From Fodinibius salinus (GTDB taxonomy: Bacteria > Bacteroidota > Rhodothermia > Balneolales > Balneolaceae), in the NCBI RefSeq assembly GCF_008124865.1, contig NZ_VNHY01000002.1:558001-622000 (forward strand): a DNA stretch of 64,000 nt, written 5' to 3'. The notes beneath the pieces were generated by a model. It worked only from the letters and a program-made list of their open reading frames with translations. It was not told the DNA's origin and ran no database searches. The position numbers and the translations under genes are program-made. Positions 42,028-52,819 of this stretch are shown piece by piece; position 1 is the stretch's first letter, and every line of letters starts with the position of its first letter.

Positions 42028-45000
42028 TTTTGAATTTGCACTTTATAGATTATGGTTCCACTTTCGCCGGGTTGCAAGCTGCCGGAAAATGTCCACGTAA
42101 TGGTACCGGTATTTCCAACGCCCGGAGACGTTGTGTTACAACCGGTTAAGTTGTTGGGCAGTGAGCCAGGATTACAGTTAGAAGAGCTGTAGGTCGTGTA
42201 AGCAGGAACGTTATCAGTGACTTCAAGTGAGTTGATCGGTTGCGTTCCATTATTGCTATAGGTGATAGTATAGGTAATCAGCTCTCCCGGTAAAGCCTGG
42301 GATTTATCCACCGATTTGCTGAGTGAAAGTCCACTGTTGCTTTCGGTGACATTAATAACATCATTTCGCGATGCAGTCTGCTGGACGACCGGAGAGGTGT
42401 TCGCTAATGTAAAAGAAGCATTTAAGGTGAGAGTACCGGTGTCTCCGTTGCTTGCATTTTGTGGTACGACAACTTTCAAGAGCAGGCATTCGGTTTGACC
42501 CTTTGTTACTGAAAGGATATCTGAGTTTGTTAAGATAGGTTCACCGTTGTCAATTGTTTGATTGCAATCATTATCTTGATACAAGATTGGAGAAAAGTCG
42601 TTGCTCGACGGATTGTTGGTAGATTGAATCGAAAAGGTGACATCCCCATCCGTTTTAGCTGTAAATTTGTGTGGAAAAGTACCGCTGCTGCCGGTGGACA
42701 GATTTTTTTGTCCGTCGGTGTACAGCAGGCTTTTGTTTACATCAGAAAATAACAGCCCGGTATATATGGTACCTGTATTATTTGTAAAGCTAATTTCATC
42801 ATTTGGTCGGTCATAATTCCCTCCGGTAGTGCCTGCATTTCCCGCTACCGAAAGAAAGCCTGCTTTGTTGGTTTCTTTTATCTTGATTGTACTGCCGTCA
42901 GGCGCAGTTGAGGCAGGAAGAAACATTGTATATGATCCATCTCCGGCTGTGGTGGTTTGTTTGAGAACTGTTCCACTGTTGTCAGTGGCTTCGACAGTCA
43001 CACCGTCAATGCCCGTTTCTCCCCCATTTTGTAAGCCGTCATTGGCCGTTCCGCCACCGGTACCGTTATCATTAAAAACGATGCCCTGTACTTTCGAGCC
43101 TTCAAAATCACCAAACTGCTGTATGATGGGGTTGTTATTAACGGTGATCGGTTTGGTATTGGCCGTGGTTGATACGTAACCTGATGGGTCGGTGGCTGTT
43201 GGAGGACAGCTGCCAGGAGCAGGAGTACTTTCATTAGCAGCCTCAACTACTTTATAGTTGCCTGTCGGAATATTGCTAAATTCATAATTGCCATTGCCGT
43301 CAGTTTGTACACTTTGGCACGTTGTGTTATTGGTGTTGAGCAATACAATTGTTACGCCCGAGATACCGCTTTCACTTGATTCATTAGTCCCATTATGGTT
43401 GTTATCCGAAAAGACGGTACCGCTTACTTTAACGCCCGAGGTTACATTAATTTCAACATTCGATTGCTGATTACCAGTATTGGGATCAGTTTGGTTAAGC
43501 CCGTCAATTCGCGCAATATTGTTGATGGTGTTGCCCGCGGTACCTTGATTTACTGTAGCCGTTATAGTTAGTGTCTCAGAGTTACCGTTCGGAATATCTC
43601 CGATGTCCCATTCGCCGCTTGTTGGGTTATAGGTACCCTTTGTGGCGGATGCTGAACTATAGGTAATGCCGTTCGGCAGCGGATCTTTTACTAACACACT
43701 GGTAGCCTTTTCCGGACCGTAATTTTGGACATCAATAGTGTAGCTGATAGTTTCATTTTCATCAGGATTGGATTTGTCGACTGTTTTGGAAACGCCTACA
43801 TCAGCATTGTTGGGAACCGGTTGTGGGTTATTGGGAAAACTTTCCGGGACACAGGGGTTAAAATCAACAGTAAATTGACGCTCGGCGGCCGGACCCGACC
43901 CGGTATAGTTTACGACTCCTCCTCTTAGTTGAAATGAAGTAACATTTTTATACTCCAACGAAACCATTCCTTCAGGATAATCTAAAGGATCCGACCCGCT
44001 AAAATTGTCGTTATTTTGAGGTTCAAAAATGTCAAAAGGAGCATCAAAACCGGTATTTAATAAAGTGGTTGTCCCAAGAGTGTATGAAGCACTTGATGCA
44101 AATCCTACTAGTTCATGCCTGTTGCCACCATCGCCGTCAACATCAGTAGCCGATACTCTAAAGCGATCTATTGTTTTGGGGGTGCCTGTACCTGCATCAA
44201 AAAATTTAATTTCAAAATCGATATGCCCTTGCCCATAATTATTGGAAATAATGGGCTTAAACGCTGCTTCATTATTACCGGTAAACTGATCGGGATTTTC
44301 TAATGTTGCGTTATTAACGTCAGTAATAGTGATAGTAGCATATGTTCCCGTTAATACATTGTCATATCGATAAACGGCACCGACCTGTCCTGAACTTCCT
44401 GATATCAGAGAACCATTTTGGAATGTAAGGGTGGGTAATCCGTCACAGCTGCTTGGCGGGGGACCGCTGCCGCTGAACTGTACTGATATGGGAGCATCAT
44501 CACTATTATTAGCTGCATTTTCATCAGTTTGATCAATGGCTGACAGTGATGCAGTGTTGGTAATGGTATTGCCCTCTTGGCCAAATTGCACTTCGGCCTG
44601 GATAGTTAATGTGGCACTTGTTGAAGTAGGCAAACTTCCAATATCCCAATTACCGGACGTATTATTATAGGTTCCCTGGCTGGCAGTGGCTGATACAAAC
44701 GTTAACCCTTGGGGAAGGTTGTCTTCAATTTCAACGCCGCTGACCGGAATTTCTCCATCGTTTGCTGCAGTGATGGTATAGGTAATTGTTTCTTGTTCCT
44801 CTGGATTACCATTATTAACCGTTTTAGTAACGGCAACACCATTGTTTTGTACCTGCTGTTGCGATCCCAGGGTGTAAAAGTTTTCCGGGTTATTTTGGTT
44901 ATTATACTGTGTTGCTATCCAGTCTGCCGAGCGCGCTGTATTAGAGATGCGAACTTCATCAAGTCGGCCGTCAAAAGCAAGTGCGCCAGTACCAGAAAGT

Positions 45001-45884
45001 TTTAAAACACTATTATTGGATTGTATAGGTGGCGAATTCCCGTCAGTGGCATCCAATGAACTGTTAATATAAATGTTACGTCCATTGTTGTCTTTGATAA
45101 ATGTTAGGTATTGCCAACTACCTGTTGAAGAAGATGTGTTAGATTGGAAATAGCTTCCATTTAATATAAAACTGTAATTATTTCCATAATAATCAGCTAC
45201 AGAATACGATTCGTTGTATGCCCCTTTTGAAAGTAGCAATGGGAACCAGCCACCATTTGTATCTTCATTATAAACCCACATCGAGATAGTTATGGGGCCG
45301 CTAATATTCAGGGTGGGGGAGTTGGGAATTTCAATATTGCTGTTACCATCAAAGTCACGTGCAGTTCCTAGCTTACCGAGAATACTTGTAGTACCGTTAT
45401 TCAGTCCGTTATTGGCATTATTTGTAGCATCGGCCAGGTTATTTGCATTAAAGTGTTGAACAACTTTAAAATTGTTATCCCAAGTATTAGAAGTTGACGG
45501 ATCCGAAGTTACACTTGCATTCCCGTAAAGCATATAGATGGTCGTACTGCTGCTTAGATTTGGGATACGTACCCAGGATACAAGATTTCCATTGCTTGCA
45601 TTGTAGCTTTCTATCTGATGGTCTAAAACATTGTTGCCATCAGGATCCGTGGCAAAGATAATGTCATAGCCATTAGAATTTTGCACATTAGCCTGTAGGT
45701 TGGCATCGGTAATGTCGATCAACAGGGGAAAGTTCGTATGCGAACCCTGAACCTGTGAGCCATTTATTGTAATTTCTTTGACATACTGATAGTTGCCTTG
45801 GGCTCGTCCTTGTAGGGTAGCACCCAGGGTACATGCAACCAGCAAGATTCCAAAAATTTGATATGTCTTTTTCAGTACATTCAT
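42024..45884 (-). CDS. Secreted multidomain surface protein: DUF2341, LamG-like, DUF11 and SdrD-B domains
   Basis: A 1286-residue exported protein (signal peptide to about residue 28). Domains in order: DUF2341 (about 35-125: FPLLIDITDANLQAN, IYMLYGNASV), LamG/concanavalin-like (about 140-330), DUF11 (about 346-470), an unassigned beta region beginning SSCDGLPTLTF with a DVDGDGG motif (about 477-685), DUF11 (about 693-812), two SdrD-B/Cna-like domains (about 815-1030, e.g. VFSDNNHNG and GIVFNDNGTGGG), a beta region, and a last DUF11 (about 1185-1286) that ends on the repeat's own final strand. No anchor or sorting domain is seen. The ATG overlaps the stop of the OmpA/barrel gene (ATGA). DUF2341-LamG at the N-terminus suggests a ligand-binding end. 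Confidence 0.9.
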   Translation of the reverse strand: MNVLKKTYQIFGILLVACTLGATLQGRAQGNYQYVKEITINGSQVQGSHTNFPLLIDITDANLQANVQNSNGYDIIFATDPDGNNVLDHQIESYNASNGNLVSWVRIPNLSSSTTIYMLYGNASVTSDPSTSNTWDNNFKVVQHFNANNLADATNNANNGLNNGTTSILGKLGTARDFDGNSNIEIPNSPTLNISGPITISMWVYNEDTNGGWFPLLLSKGAYNESYSVADYYGNNYSFILNGSYFQSNTSSSTGSWQYLTFIKDNNGRNIYINSSLDATDGNSPPIQSNNSVLKLSGTGALAFDGRLDEVRISNTARSADWIATQYNNQNNPENFYTLGSQQQVQNNGVAVTKTVNNGNPEEQETITYTITAANDGEIPVSGVEIEDNLPQGLTFVSATASQGTYNNTSGNWDIGSLPTSTSATLTIQAEVQFGQEGNTITNTASLSAIDQTDENAANNSDDAPISVQFSGSGPPPSSCDGLPTLTFQNGSLISGSSGQVGAVYRYDNVLTGTYATITITDVNNATLENPDQFTGNNEAAFKPIISNNYGQGHIDFEIKFFDAGTGTPKTIDRFRVSATDVDGDGGNRHELVGFASSASYTLGTTTLLNTGFDAPFDIFEPQNNDNFSGSDPLDYPEGMVSLEYKNVTSFQLRGGVVNYTGSGPAAERQFTVDFNPCVPESFPNNPQPVPNNADVGVSKTVDKSNPDENETISYTIDVQNYGPEKATSVLVKDPLPNGITYSSASATKGTYNPTSGEWDIGDIPNGNSETLTITATVNQGTAGNTINNIARIDGLNQTDPNTGNQQSNVEINVTSGVKVSGTVFSDNNHNGTNESSESGISGVTIVLLNTNNTTCQSVQTDGNGNYEFSNIPTGNYKVVEAANESTPAPGSCPPTATDPSGYVSTTANTKPITVNNNPIIQQFGDFEGSKVQGIVFNDNGTGGGTANDGLQNGGETGIDGVTVEATDNSGTVLKQTTTAGDGSYTMFLPASTAPDGSTIKIKETNKAGFLSVAGNAGTTGGNYDRPNDEISFTNNTGTIYTGLLFSDVNKSLLYTDGQKNLSTGSSGTFPHKFTAKTDGDVTFSIQSTNNPSSNDFSPILYQDNDCNQTIDNGEPILTNSDILSVTKGQTECLLLKVVVPQNASNGDTGTLTLNASFTLANTSPVVQQTASRNDVINVTESNSGLSLSKSVDKSQALPGELITYTITYSNNGTQPINSLEVTDNVPAYTTYSSSNCNPGSLPNNLTGCNTTSPGVGNTGTITWTFSGSLQPGESGTIIYKVQIQN

Positions 45885-48800
45885 TGATTAGACGATGATA
45901 TTAACAAATGATCCTCGCGTTTGCTTAACAGTTTAAAGAGCTTAGACAAGATTGGTTTTACGGACTGATCCTGTTCTAATCCGATATTATGATCTTGGCT
46001 GATGGGAGAGAGTCGAGATTCTCCGCTGTATTTTACAACGACCATTTCTTCGCTTTGTCTATTGGTACCACCCGTGTCAAGTTGTATGTCAACCCGATTC
46101 ATATCTGTGCCAGCCTGTTGCAAAAATGATTTTAGCTGTTGCTTGTGCTGTTCCGTTTGATTGTTATTCATCATAAAAGTAACGGATGTTTCGGGATAGT
46201 ACGATAATGCCAGATGAATACGCTGCAGCAGATATTTAGATGCGGCACTCAATGTGTCATCCTTGAAATGAATACGGTCGGGCACGGCGGTAATTTCAGT
46301 ATTAAATAAGTAATCTAATTTAGCAATGTCAGTGCCAGTATCACTGCTTATTTGTAAGTCGTTAAGCTGAGGAATAAATCGAACATTGGCATTAGGGATT
46401 TCAAAATTCAGTTCCACACGTCGGTTCATTGCCCGATCTATCATATCACTTTCTTTGCTTGTCTCCGATTGCCATTCGCTAAGCCCTTCGAACTCCACAG
46501 AGTTTTTATTTACGCCCAATGATACCAGATATTCTTGTACCGACTCAGCCCGGCGTTTGGAAAGCCCCAGATTATACTGATATGATGCCCGGCTGTCGGT
46601 ATGACCAATGATCTCGAGTGTAAACTCTTCTTGTTTATTCAAAAAGTTTGCAACCAGCTGCAGCATTTCTTTGGATGCATTACTGAGCGTATCAGCATCA
46701 GAGGCAAAGTGGATGTCTTTGGGTAAGGTTGTCAGTGGTTTATGTTTGTTAACTTTAAACTCCGGAGCTTCAAATTCTATGGGTTGGATGCCAGGCATTT
46801 CAACTTCAGGTTCTGGCAGTTGCATTACCTCTTGTACCTGTTCGGGGCTATTACATTTGTTGCAGGTGTCATATAGTTTTTTCTGGCGCTTACTGGCATC
46901 GGGAGTTAAGCCGCGGAAAAGGCGCTCATCAAACTTGTAGCTGAATCCTAGGTAAACGCCTTTGCGGGTATAATTAGAAGCGGCCAGATCACGGTCGTTA
47001 AATCCGAATACGTTGAATCCTACGGCCAGCCGCAGGTTGCGTTTTACGACATACCCTACTTCAAAGCCGGCTCCGTAATCTTTACTGCCGAATCCGGCAT
47101 CTGTCATAAAGCTGGCATTAACACCGCCGTCGAGCTTACGCGTAATGTCGTACATGGTGCGGCCGCTCATCAGCATGGTTAAGCTGTTAGAGTCAAACTG
47201 TGCGGATGATTCGCTTACCTTTTTGGCAGAAAAACGAGCGGAATGTGTCCAGTCGGCATTGGGGTTGAAGTTTACATTGGTAGAAAATATGTGGACCAGT
47301 CGGTTAAAGTCGCCGCCGTATTGCCCGTTTTGCTCATATTTTAGCTCGTAGCGTCCGAGTCCGTCCCAGCGGTTTTGGTCTGCTTGTCGGTAAGCAAAAC
47401 CAAACCGTAGCCGCTGCTGAATGCGATTGGCCGTGCCGGCATTAGATGATGTTTGTAAGTTAAAGATATTTTTACCGAGGAACGTCCAATTGGGACTAAT
47501 TTTCCGTCCATATCCGAGGGTGTTTAAATAGCTGTTGGCGTTATTGCTAAAACGTGCCTCGGCGCGAGCAGTAGCTTTCCAAAGAGGGTTGGTGGTATAA
47601 TCAACAGCAGTAGAAATAGAAGTACCTTCGTTGCCGGCATTTCCAGAGAGGCTATATATGCGCTCCAGACTTGCAGTAATACCTAAGCCTTCGCGAACTT
47701 CGAAGCGATTTCGGAGTCCGATAGCTGCCTGTGCACTACGTCCGTCAAAGGTATCGTTAACACGGTATTCACTATATACTCGTCCATTTTGCATGTAGCT
47801 GGCATCAAGGCCAACAACCGTATTTTGGCGACGTTGGCTACCGTCCAGATTGTACTGTCCCAAAGCACTGGAGACAAATTCGTGCCGGGCATAAATTTTG
47901 CCGCGATTTTTAAAGCTGTAGTTTCCGCCCATTGCAATAAGCCGGCGGTCCCACTCCGTTACATCCTGCTCATATTCACCAAATACTGTAGCTCCATCCA
48001 CTTTGGGAACCCCCACCGTTAATTTACTGCGGATGTTTTTGTTGGTTATATCCTGGCCCTGGGGTTGGTTTTGGTCGGAGTAGCGTACGCCCAGCTCGCC
48101 GCGGATATCGGGCGTAAATTGTCGCTGAACATTGACTAAGCCGCCAGTGGTGTTGGTATTAAGAGTGTCGTTACTGCTGTAAAGAAGCTCTGTTTTTAGA
48201 TTTGTTGAGTTTGTAAGCTCTATAGATCCTCGTGCGCCTACCTCTGTACGTGCTTGCCCAAGCTGTGAGGAACGGTTCACAAAGTCCTCATTTGTCTGGC
48301 CGGCAAAAAGGCGTCCATCTATTTTGTTGCTTCGATGCTGTAGCTCGAGGCGGCCGCCGCGCCCATCCCCATCTTGCTCAGTGGTACTTTCAGCTATTTC
48401 GCCAATAAGGCGGGTATTTTCTCCGAATTCAACTGTTGAATTGACGCTTTTGAGTCGGTAGTTGTTTTCGGGATTACGATCTTCAACAAACGATCCGCCC
48501 ATTGTAAAAGAATCAGTAATATTAAACTGACCGTCAGCTCCGCCAATCCAATAATCCTTGCCTCCGTCTTGAACTTCATAAGTCACGCGGATATAAATGG
48601 GATTGAGTTCTTCATCCGCACTGCGCACCGGAGCGTTAAATATAATATTACCTGTAAATGGCTCGATCACATAATCCCGAAAGCGAGTCAGCTTTTTACG
48701 ATCAATAACTACCGACGGCTGATTGCGATCGCGTGTTATAAGTTCGACTCGTTCGCTGTTCACCAAAATATTATCGCTCTGCAGCTCATAGGGACCTGAA

Positions 48801-51800
48801 ATACCGCGTCCGCGAAATTCTTCAATACGCTGCAGTGAAGATGCTTGACTTCCAAATACATTGATCTTGCCCCAGTCTTTTTCATAGTGAACTTTAAGAC
48901 CGGTCTGAGTTCGGTTGTATTCGCCAAGACTTTTAGCGGGATCACGTTTTTGCGTTTCAAAATCACCATAGAGTGCGTATGTCTTTTTCCGCTCAACCCG
49001 AACATAAAGCCGACTCGTGGATTGTGCATCATATCCCTTTACGGAAGACTCTCCATAGACCGGATAAAATTCGTCCGGCTGAATGTCTCGGAACAGCTCA
49101 TCGTCATCTTTTTCAGAATCAAAGGCAGCCGTCAGTAGCATATTTCCCTTAATTTTACCTTTCAGGAAGAAAGCTGCCCGGGCATCGGCTGTAGCATTAC
49201 CGGTTTTATAGGAGAGTGATTTCAGCTCACGTTCAAAACCGTCAGCGCTGTGGGCGGGAACAATACTGGCGCCGTCATTCAGGCGAATACTCCCTTCAAT
49301 AATACCAGCTGCAATAAGGGGGCGCAGGTCGGGCAAGAAGCTAACAGTAGTTGTTTCTTCAAGTGCGCCTATAGCCACCCGTACTTTTACGTCTTGTGGT
49401 GCCGTGGGAGACTGAAGCTTAAGTCGCTGGCTACCATTTTCAATATAGGTTTGGGTTCCCGGTTCCGTTGGATTCCGATCCTTAACCTTCCATTGGCCGG
49501 CCGAAACATCCAGGGTAACAGGAACACGAGAGCTTACCGGGATGCCCGTTTTATCAAGCAGTTGAACCTGTACGATTGCTGCAGAAGTACCATCGGCAGA
49601 CACATCATTGACGGGAACATCCAGGTCAATTTGTTTAACCTTGCCAGGGGCAAAGAGGGTTATTTCTTTCTTTCCTCTTGGATTTCCAAAGGGATCGGTT
49701 TCGGTGAGTGTAAGCGTATTTTTGCCGGGTGAAAGCTTAACCCCAATATACTCCTGAGCCTGCAGGTTAGTCTGAGAAAGGGAGCTTTTTTTACTGATCC
49801 GATCGTTACGCAGCGTATCTCCATTTACAGCAAGAGATAAGGAAGCTCCCATTTTGCTTTTTACCCATATTCGGCGCTGTGCGGTTCGCAGCGTATCACC
49901 ATTTTGAAGGCCAATAAAACCGAGCTCTGCCTCTTCTTGGATCATAGCCTCTTCGAGCGTAAGCTGTTTTTTTACTGTTGAATCAGCAGCAGTGGTATCG
50001 CTTTTAATATTTGTTTTAGGCGTTGTGGACTCATCAGAGTTTTTAAGCTCTGGAGTTTTAGTATTGCCGACAACGCCACTGGCTTTGGCTCGTTTCCTAT
50101 TGCTTCTGTTGCGATTGTCTTCAACGCGAATCTTTTTACTAACGGATGAACCAATTTCGCTGTTGGCGGACGAGGAATATTTTTTCTGTCGTTGCTTTAT
50201 TCGCTTGTGTGTCTGTTCATCACAGTCGCAAACCGAAAAGTCAGCACGGTGCATTTGGCCTTTCTTTAGATCTACAAAGCGGCTTGAAGGATCACCGGCA
50301 TGACGATTATCCAAAACCCCCAGCTTACTGCCTTCAGGCAATGAGTAATTATCAAGCTTGAGAATATGTTTGTTCGGATTTATACCGTAGAAGGTATATT
50401 GTCCGTTGCTGTCAGTAACTACAAATGAACCATTTTCGAGATATAGTCGCACACCCGGAACGCCAAGCTCACCGGGATCTTGCACACCGTTCTCATTACA
50501 GTCGGCAAATACTTTACCGATAATGTAGCCTTTGTCCGTAAACACGCCACCGCGTACATCAATAGTATGCTGAGCTTGGTTACTTTGGATTTGAATACTC
50601 CGATCACTAACAGCAACGGCCGTATTCTTACCGTCGCCTTTCATAGCACCGGTTCCTAACAATGCGCGATAGCTGAGCGTTACCGATCCATTGGCTGGGA
50701 TATCACCAATATTAAAAGTCAGTGAAGGTCCTTGATCTCCATCAGGGTCTGCAATGGGTGATCCGTCACGGAGAGTGGTCCCTTTTTCATAGCGAAATCC
50801 AAAGGGAAGCATATCTTCCACGCGTACATCCCTGACAACGGATGATGCATTATTGGCCACGGTAATTTCATAATTAACGAAGTCGCCTATCTCTGCATTC
50901 TCGGTTGAGGCTGTTTTTTCGATAAAGAGCGTGCCGTCGGTTGACGGATCGAGCGGGGTATCAAAGGTAATAGCTCCCGGTTGTGAAAAAACAAACTCTT
51001 TACCGAAAGAAGTTTCTTCCCGGACGGTTTTATCAGATGGTAGTTCAGAAGCAGACAGTTGTGAAGGAAACTGATATCCGGCCGGCGGTGAAATTTCAAT
51101 ACGATAGGTGCTGGACTTTACATAAGGGAACCTGAACTGTCCGTTTTCGGAAGTCGTTTGGGTGCTGTTAATTTCATTATTACCGGTTTTGTTAAATACA
51201 TCAGCCGGTGCGCCGGGGTTGCCGCCGTTGCCGTTTCCGGTAACATCAATAAGAGTAACCTCAGCACCGGATACCGGTTCACCTGTCTGGCTGTTAAAAA
51301 CAACACCGTGTGGATCAACAACAATGTTAGCAGTTGTACTTTTTTGGTTGTTGCACTGTGGCATGGTGGCCGTAATTACATCGTTGCTGAGTGTTTCGAA
51401 AATACCATTATCCTGATTGACTGGGTTGTTGGAAGCATCACGGGTAGGTACGTTGGGAATGATGCGAAAATAACCGCTATTGTTGCTTGTTTCTATAGCG
51501 TCAAATGTTTCGGTGTCCGTAGTTTTTTTGGAGGTCAGCGTAATTTCAGACGTATCTTGTGTTGCAAAATTAGCGTTACAACCAGCAGCGCTTGCTTGCA
51601 GATGCAGATTATCACCTAGCTGTGTAGCATAGCTTGTATCAGAATACGAATTATCAATGTAGTAGTTCAGCTTGGCCTGTTTTTGAGGCAGGGAAGTTTG
51701 TACGGTGTTAGTTTGAGCAGAGTTATTTTTATTATTGCTGTTGATGGGATCGTTGTAGTTAAGTTGAGCAGTGTTTTCTAACACTCCGGCAGCATTATCA

Positions 51801-52747
51801 TTGACAGAAACATCGAATTGAATATCTAATTGTTCGCCGGGCTGTAAAGCATCAAAGGCAATAGCAAACTCGTCTACCTTTGAGAGATCTGTCGGTCGCT
51901 GGGTAGTATAAGTAAATTCCGGTTCCCCGATAAGGTGATACAACGGCTGTCCGCCATCGGCATCAACTATTTGTTGAAAAGTAGAGTTAGCCGGTATCTG
52001 ATCCCGAACTACAACTTTATTTTGAGAATTACCATCAACAGAAATTAGTAGTTTTTTAGCAACCTGGTCGCCATTGTTGCCGCCAGTAATACGATAGGTC
52101 AAAATTTTTCCCGGTTCTGGGTTTTGCTGAATAGCTTGCTTTTGAATGCTAATAGTTGGTCCCTGTAAGACCTGTATCGTGTTGGTGGTTTGTGACAGAA
52201 CCTGATTTTGTTGGGTTTGGGCCTGTATAATGATTTTACCCATATCACCGGCTTTTGCAGAATTGTTTACTATTGTTGAAACCTTAAAACTAACAGTATC
52301 GGAGGGATTAATTGTTACTGTAGAGCTGGATACAGGGGTTTGTGGGGCTGCAGACGAAGCTGCTTTAGGCTGAGGTTGATTTGTAGATTGGGGTTTTATT
52401 GATAGATTGGCAAAGTCAAAGTCATCATTGTTACCGTTGCTGACTGTCACGGTAATGGTAGAGGCAGTGTTACCTGTGTTGGAAAGGGTGTGGGTAAAAG
52501 TGCGTAATTGTCCTCTGCGTTCAACCACATTATGGTCAGGCCCAATTACGACACTTTCTTTTTTGTTGACAATGGTTGTTAGCTCATTAGAACTAACACG
52601 TACAGTATCTGTATTCCCCGGAATAGTGAAATAGCCGGATGCTTTATTTTTAATGTGCGTATTCGGGGCGGGGGACTGTTGTGCCACAGCCGTAGAAGCA
52701 GCCAAAGCCACTACCATAAATATGATATATGGGAATAGTTTACGCAC
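45881..52747 (-). CDS. Giant outer-membrane protein: DUF11/SdrD-B stalk, beta-barrel and OmpA domain
   Basis: A 2288-residue protein. After a signal peptide (1-22) come DUF11-like domains (about 60-350 and 609-735), a Cna-B/SpaA-like insert (about 482-580), an SdrD-B domain (about 739-830, VFADCNENGVQD), a basic and Ser-rich linker (about 846-960) and Ig-like strands (about 1050-1170). A long run of amphipathic strands (about 1200-1946) reads as an outer-membrane barrel. An OmpA/Pal-type peptidoglycan-binding domain follows (about 2010-2120; IIGHTDSRASYQYNLGLSKRRA with the Asp and Arg contacts; NRRVEL), and then a degenerate second copy. The start codon is GTG. It looks like the membrane- and wall-anchored base of a surface assembly. 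Upstream lies an intercistronic hairpin. Confidence 0.9.
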   Translation of the reverse strand: MRKLFPYIIFMVVALAASTAVAQQSPAPNTHIKNKASGYFTIPGNTDTVRVSSNELTTIVNKKESVVIGPDHNVVERRGQLRTFTHTLSNTGNTASTITVTVSNGNNDDFDFANLSIKPQSTNQPQPKAASSAAPQTPVSSSTVTINPSDTVSFKVSTIVNNSAKAGDMGKIIIQAQTQQNQVLSQTTNTIQVLQGPTISIQKQAIQQNPEPGKILTYRITGGNNGDQVAKKLLISVDGNSQNKVVVRDQIPANSTFQQIVDADGGQPLYHLIGEPEFTYTTQRPTDLSKVDEFAIAFDALQPGEQLDIQFDVSVNDNAAGVLENTAQLNYNDPINSNNKNNSAQTNTVQTSLPQKQAKLNYYIDNSYSDTSYATQLGDNLHLQASAAGCNANFATQDTSEITLTSKKTTDTETFDAIETSNNSGYFRIIPNVPTRDASNNPVNQDNGIFETLSNDVITATMPQCNNQKSTTANIVVDPHGVVFNSQTGEPVSGAEVTLIDVTGNGNGGNPGAPADVFNKTGNNEINSTQTTSENGQFRFPYVKSSTYRIEISPPAGYQFPSQLSASELPSDKTVREETSFGKEFVFSQPGAITFDTPLDPSTDGTLFIEKTASTENAEIGDFVNYEITVANNASSVVRDVRVEDMLPFGFRYEKGTTLRDGSPIADPDGDQGPSLTFNIGDIPANGSVTLSYRALLGTGAMKGDGKNTAVAVSDRSIQIQSNQAQHTIDVRGGVFTDKGYIIGKVFADCNENGVQDPGELGVPGVRLYLENGSFVVTDSNGQYTFYGINPNKHILKLDNYSLPEGSKLGVLDNRHAGDPSSRFVDLKKGQMHRADFSVCDCDEQTHKRIKQRQKKYSSSANSEIGSSVSKKIRVEDNRNRSNRKRAKASGVVGNTKTPELKNSDESTTPKTNIKSDTTAADSTVKKQLTLEEAMIQEEAELGFIGLQNGDTLRTAQRRIWVKSKMGASLSLAVNGDTLRNDRISKKSSLSQTNLQAQEYIGVKLSPGKNTLTLTETDPFGNPRGKKEITLFAPGKVKQIDLDVPVNDVSADGTSAAIVQVQLLDKTGIPVSSRVPVTLDVSAGQWKVKDRNPTEPGTQTYIENGSQRLKLQSPTAPQDVKVRVAIGALEETTTVSFLPDLRPLIAAGIIEGSIRLNDGASIVPAHSADGFERELKSLSYKTGNATADARAAFFLKGKIKGNMLLTAAFDSEKDDDELFRDIQPDEFYPVYGESSVKGYDAQSTSRLYVRVERKKTYALYGDFETQKRDPAKSLGEYNRTQTGLKVHYEKDWGKINVFGSQASSLQRIEEFRGRGISGPYELQSDNILVNSERVELITRDRNQPSVVIDRKKLTRFRDYVIEPFTGNIIFNAPVRSADEELNPIYIRVTYEVQDGGKDYWIGGADGQFNITDSFTMGGSFVEDRNPENNYRLKSVNSTVEFGENTRLIGEIAESTTEQDGDGRGGRLELQHRSNKIDGRLFAGQTNEDFVNRSSQLGQARTEVGARGSIELTNSTNLKTELLYSSNDTLNTNTTGGLVNVQRQFTPDIRGELGVRYSDQNQPQGQDITNKNIRSKLTVGVPKVDGATVFGEYEQDVTEWDRRLIAMGGNYSFKNRGKIYARHEFVSSALGQYNLDGSQRRQNTVVGLDASYMQNGRVYSEYRVNDTFDGRSAQAAIGLRNRFEVREGLGITASLERIYSLSGNAGNEGTSISTAVDYTTNPLWKATARAEARFSNNANSYLNTLGYGRKISPNWTFLGKNIFNLQTSSNAGTANRIQQRLRFGFAYRQADQNRWDGLGRYELKYEQNGQYGGDFNRLVHIFSTNVNFNPNADWTHSARFSAKKVSESSAQFDSNSLTMLMSGRTMYDITRKLDGGVNASFMTDAGFGSKDYGAGFEVGYVVKRNLRLAVGFNVFGFNDRDLAASNYTRKGVYLGFSYKFDERLFRGLTPDASKRQKKLYDTCNKCNSPEQVQEVMQLPEPEVEMPGIQPIEFEAPEFKVNKHKPLTTLPKDIHFASDADTLSNASKEMLQLVANFLNKQEEFTLEIIGHTDSRASYQYNLGLSKRRAESVQEYLVSLGVNKNSVEFEGLSEWQSETSKESDMIDRAMNRRVELNFEIPNANVRFIPQLNDLQISSDTGTDIAKLDYLFNTEITAVPDRIHFKDDTLSAASKYLLQRIHLALSYYPETSVTFMMNNNQTEQHKQQLKSFLQQAGTDMNRVDIQLDTGGTNRQSEEMVVVKYSGESRLSPISQDHNIGLEQDQSVKPILSKLFKLLSKREDHLLISSSNQ

Positions 52748-52763
52748 TAAATGTGATTGAACT

Positions 52764-52806
52764 TAAGTTGCTGAAAAGAAGTGAGGAGGCTTCACCCTCC
52801 TCACTA
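52764..52806 (-). terminator. Intercistronic hairpin (attenuator-like) inside the surface-protein operon
   Basis: GTGAGGAGG (52781-52789) and CCTCCTCAC (52796-52804) form a perfect nine-base-pair GC-rich stem with a six-base loop, 16 bases after the stop of the 882-residue gene. On the minus strand it is followed by CTTCTTTTC, a moderate T-rich stretch. It probably lowers transcription of the 2288-residue gene relative to the gene upstream. Confidence 0.65.
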
Positions 52807-52819
52807 CGGAACAAGATTT

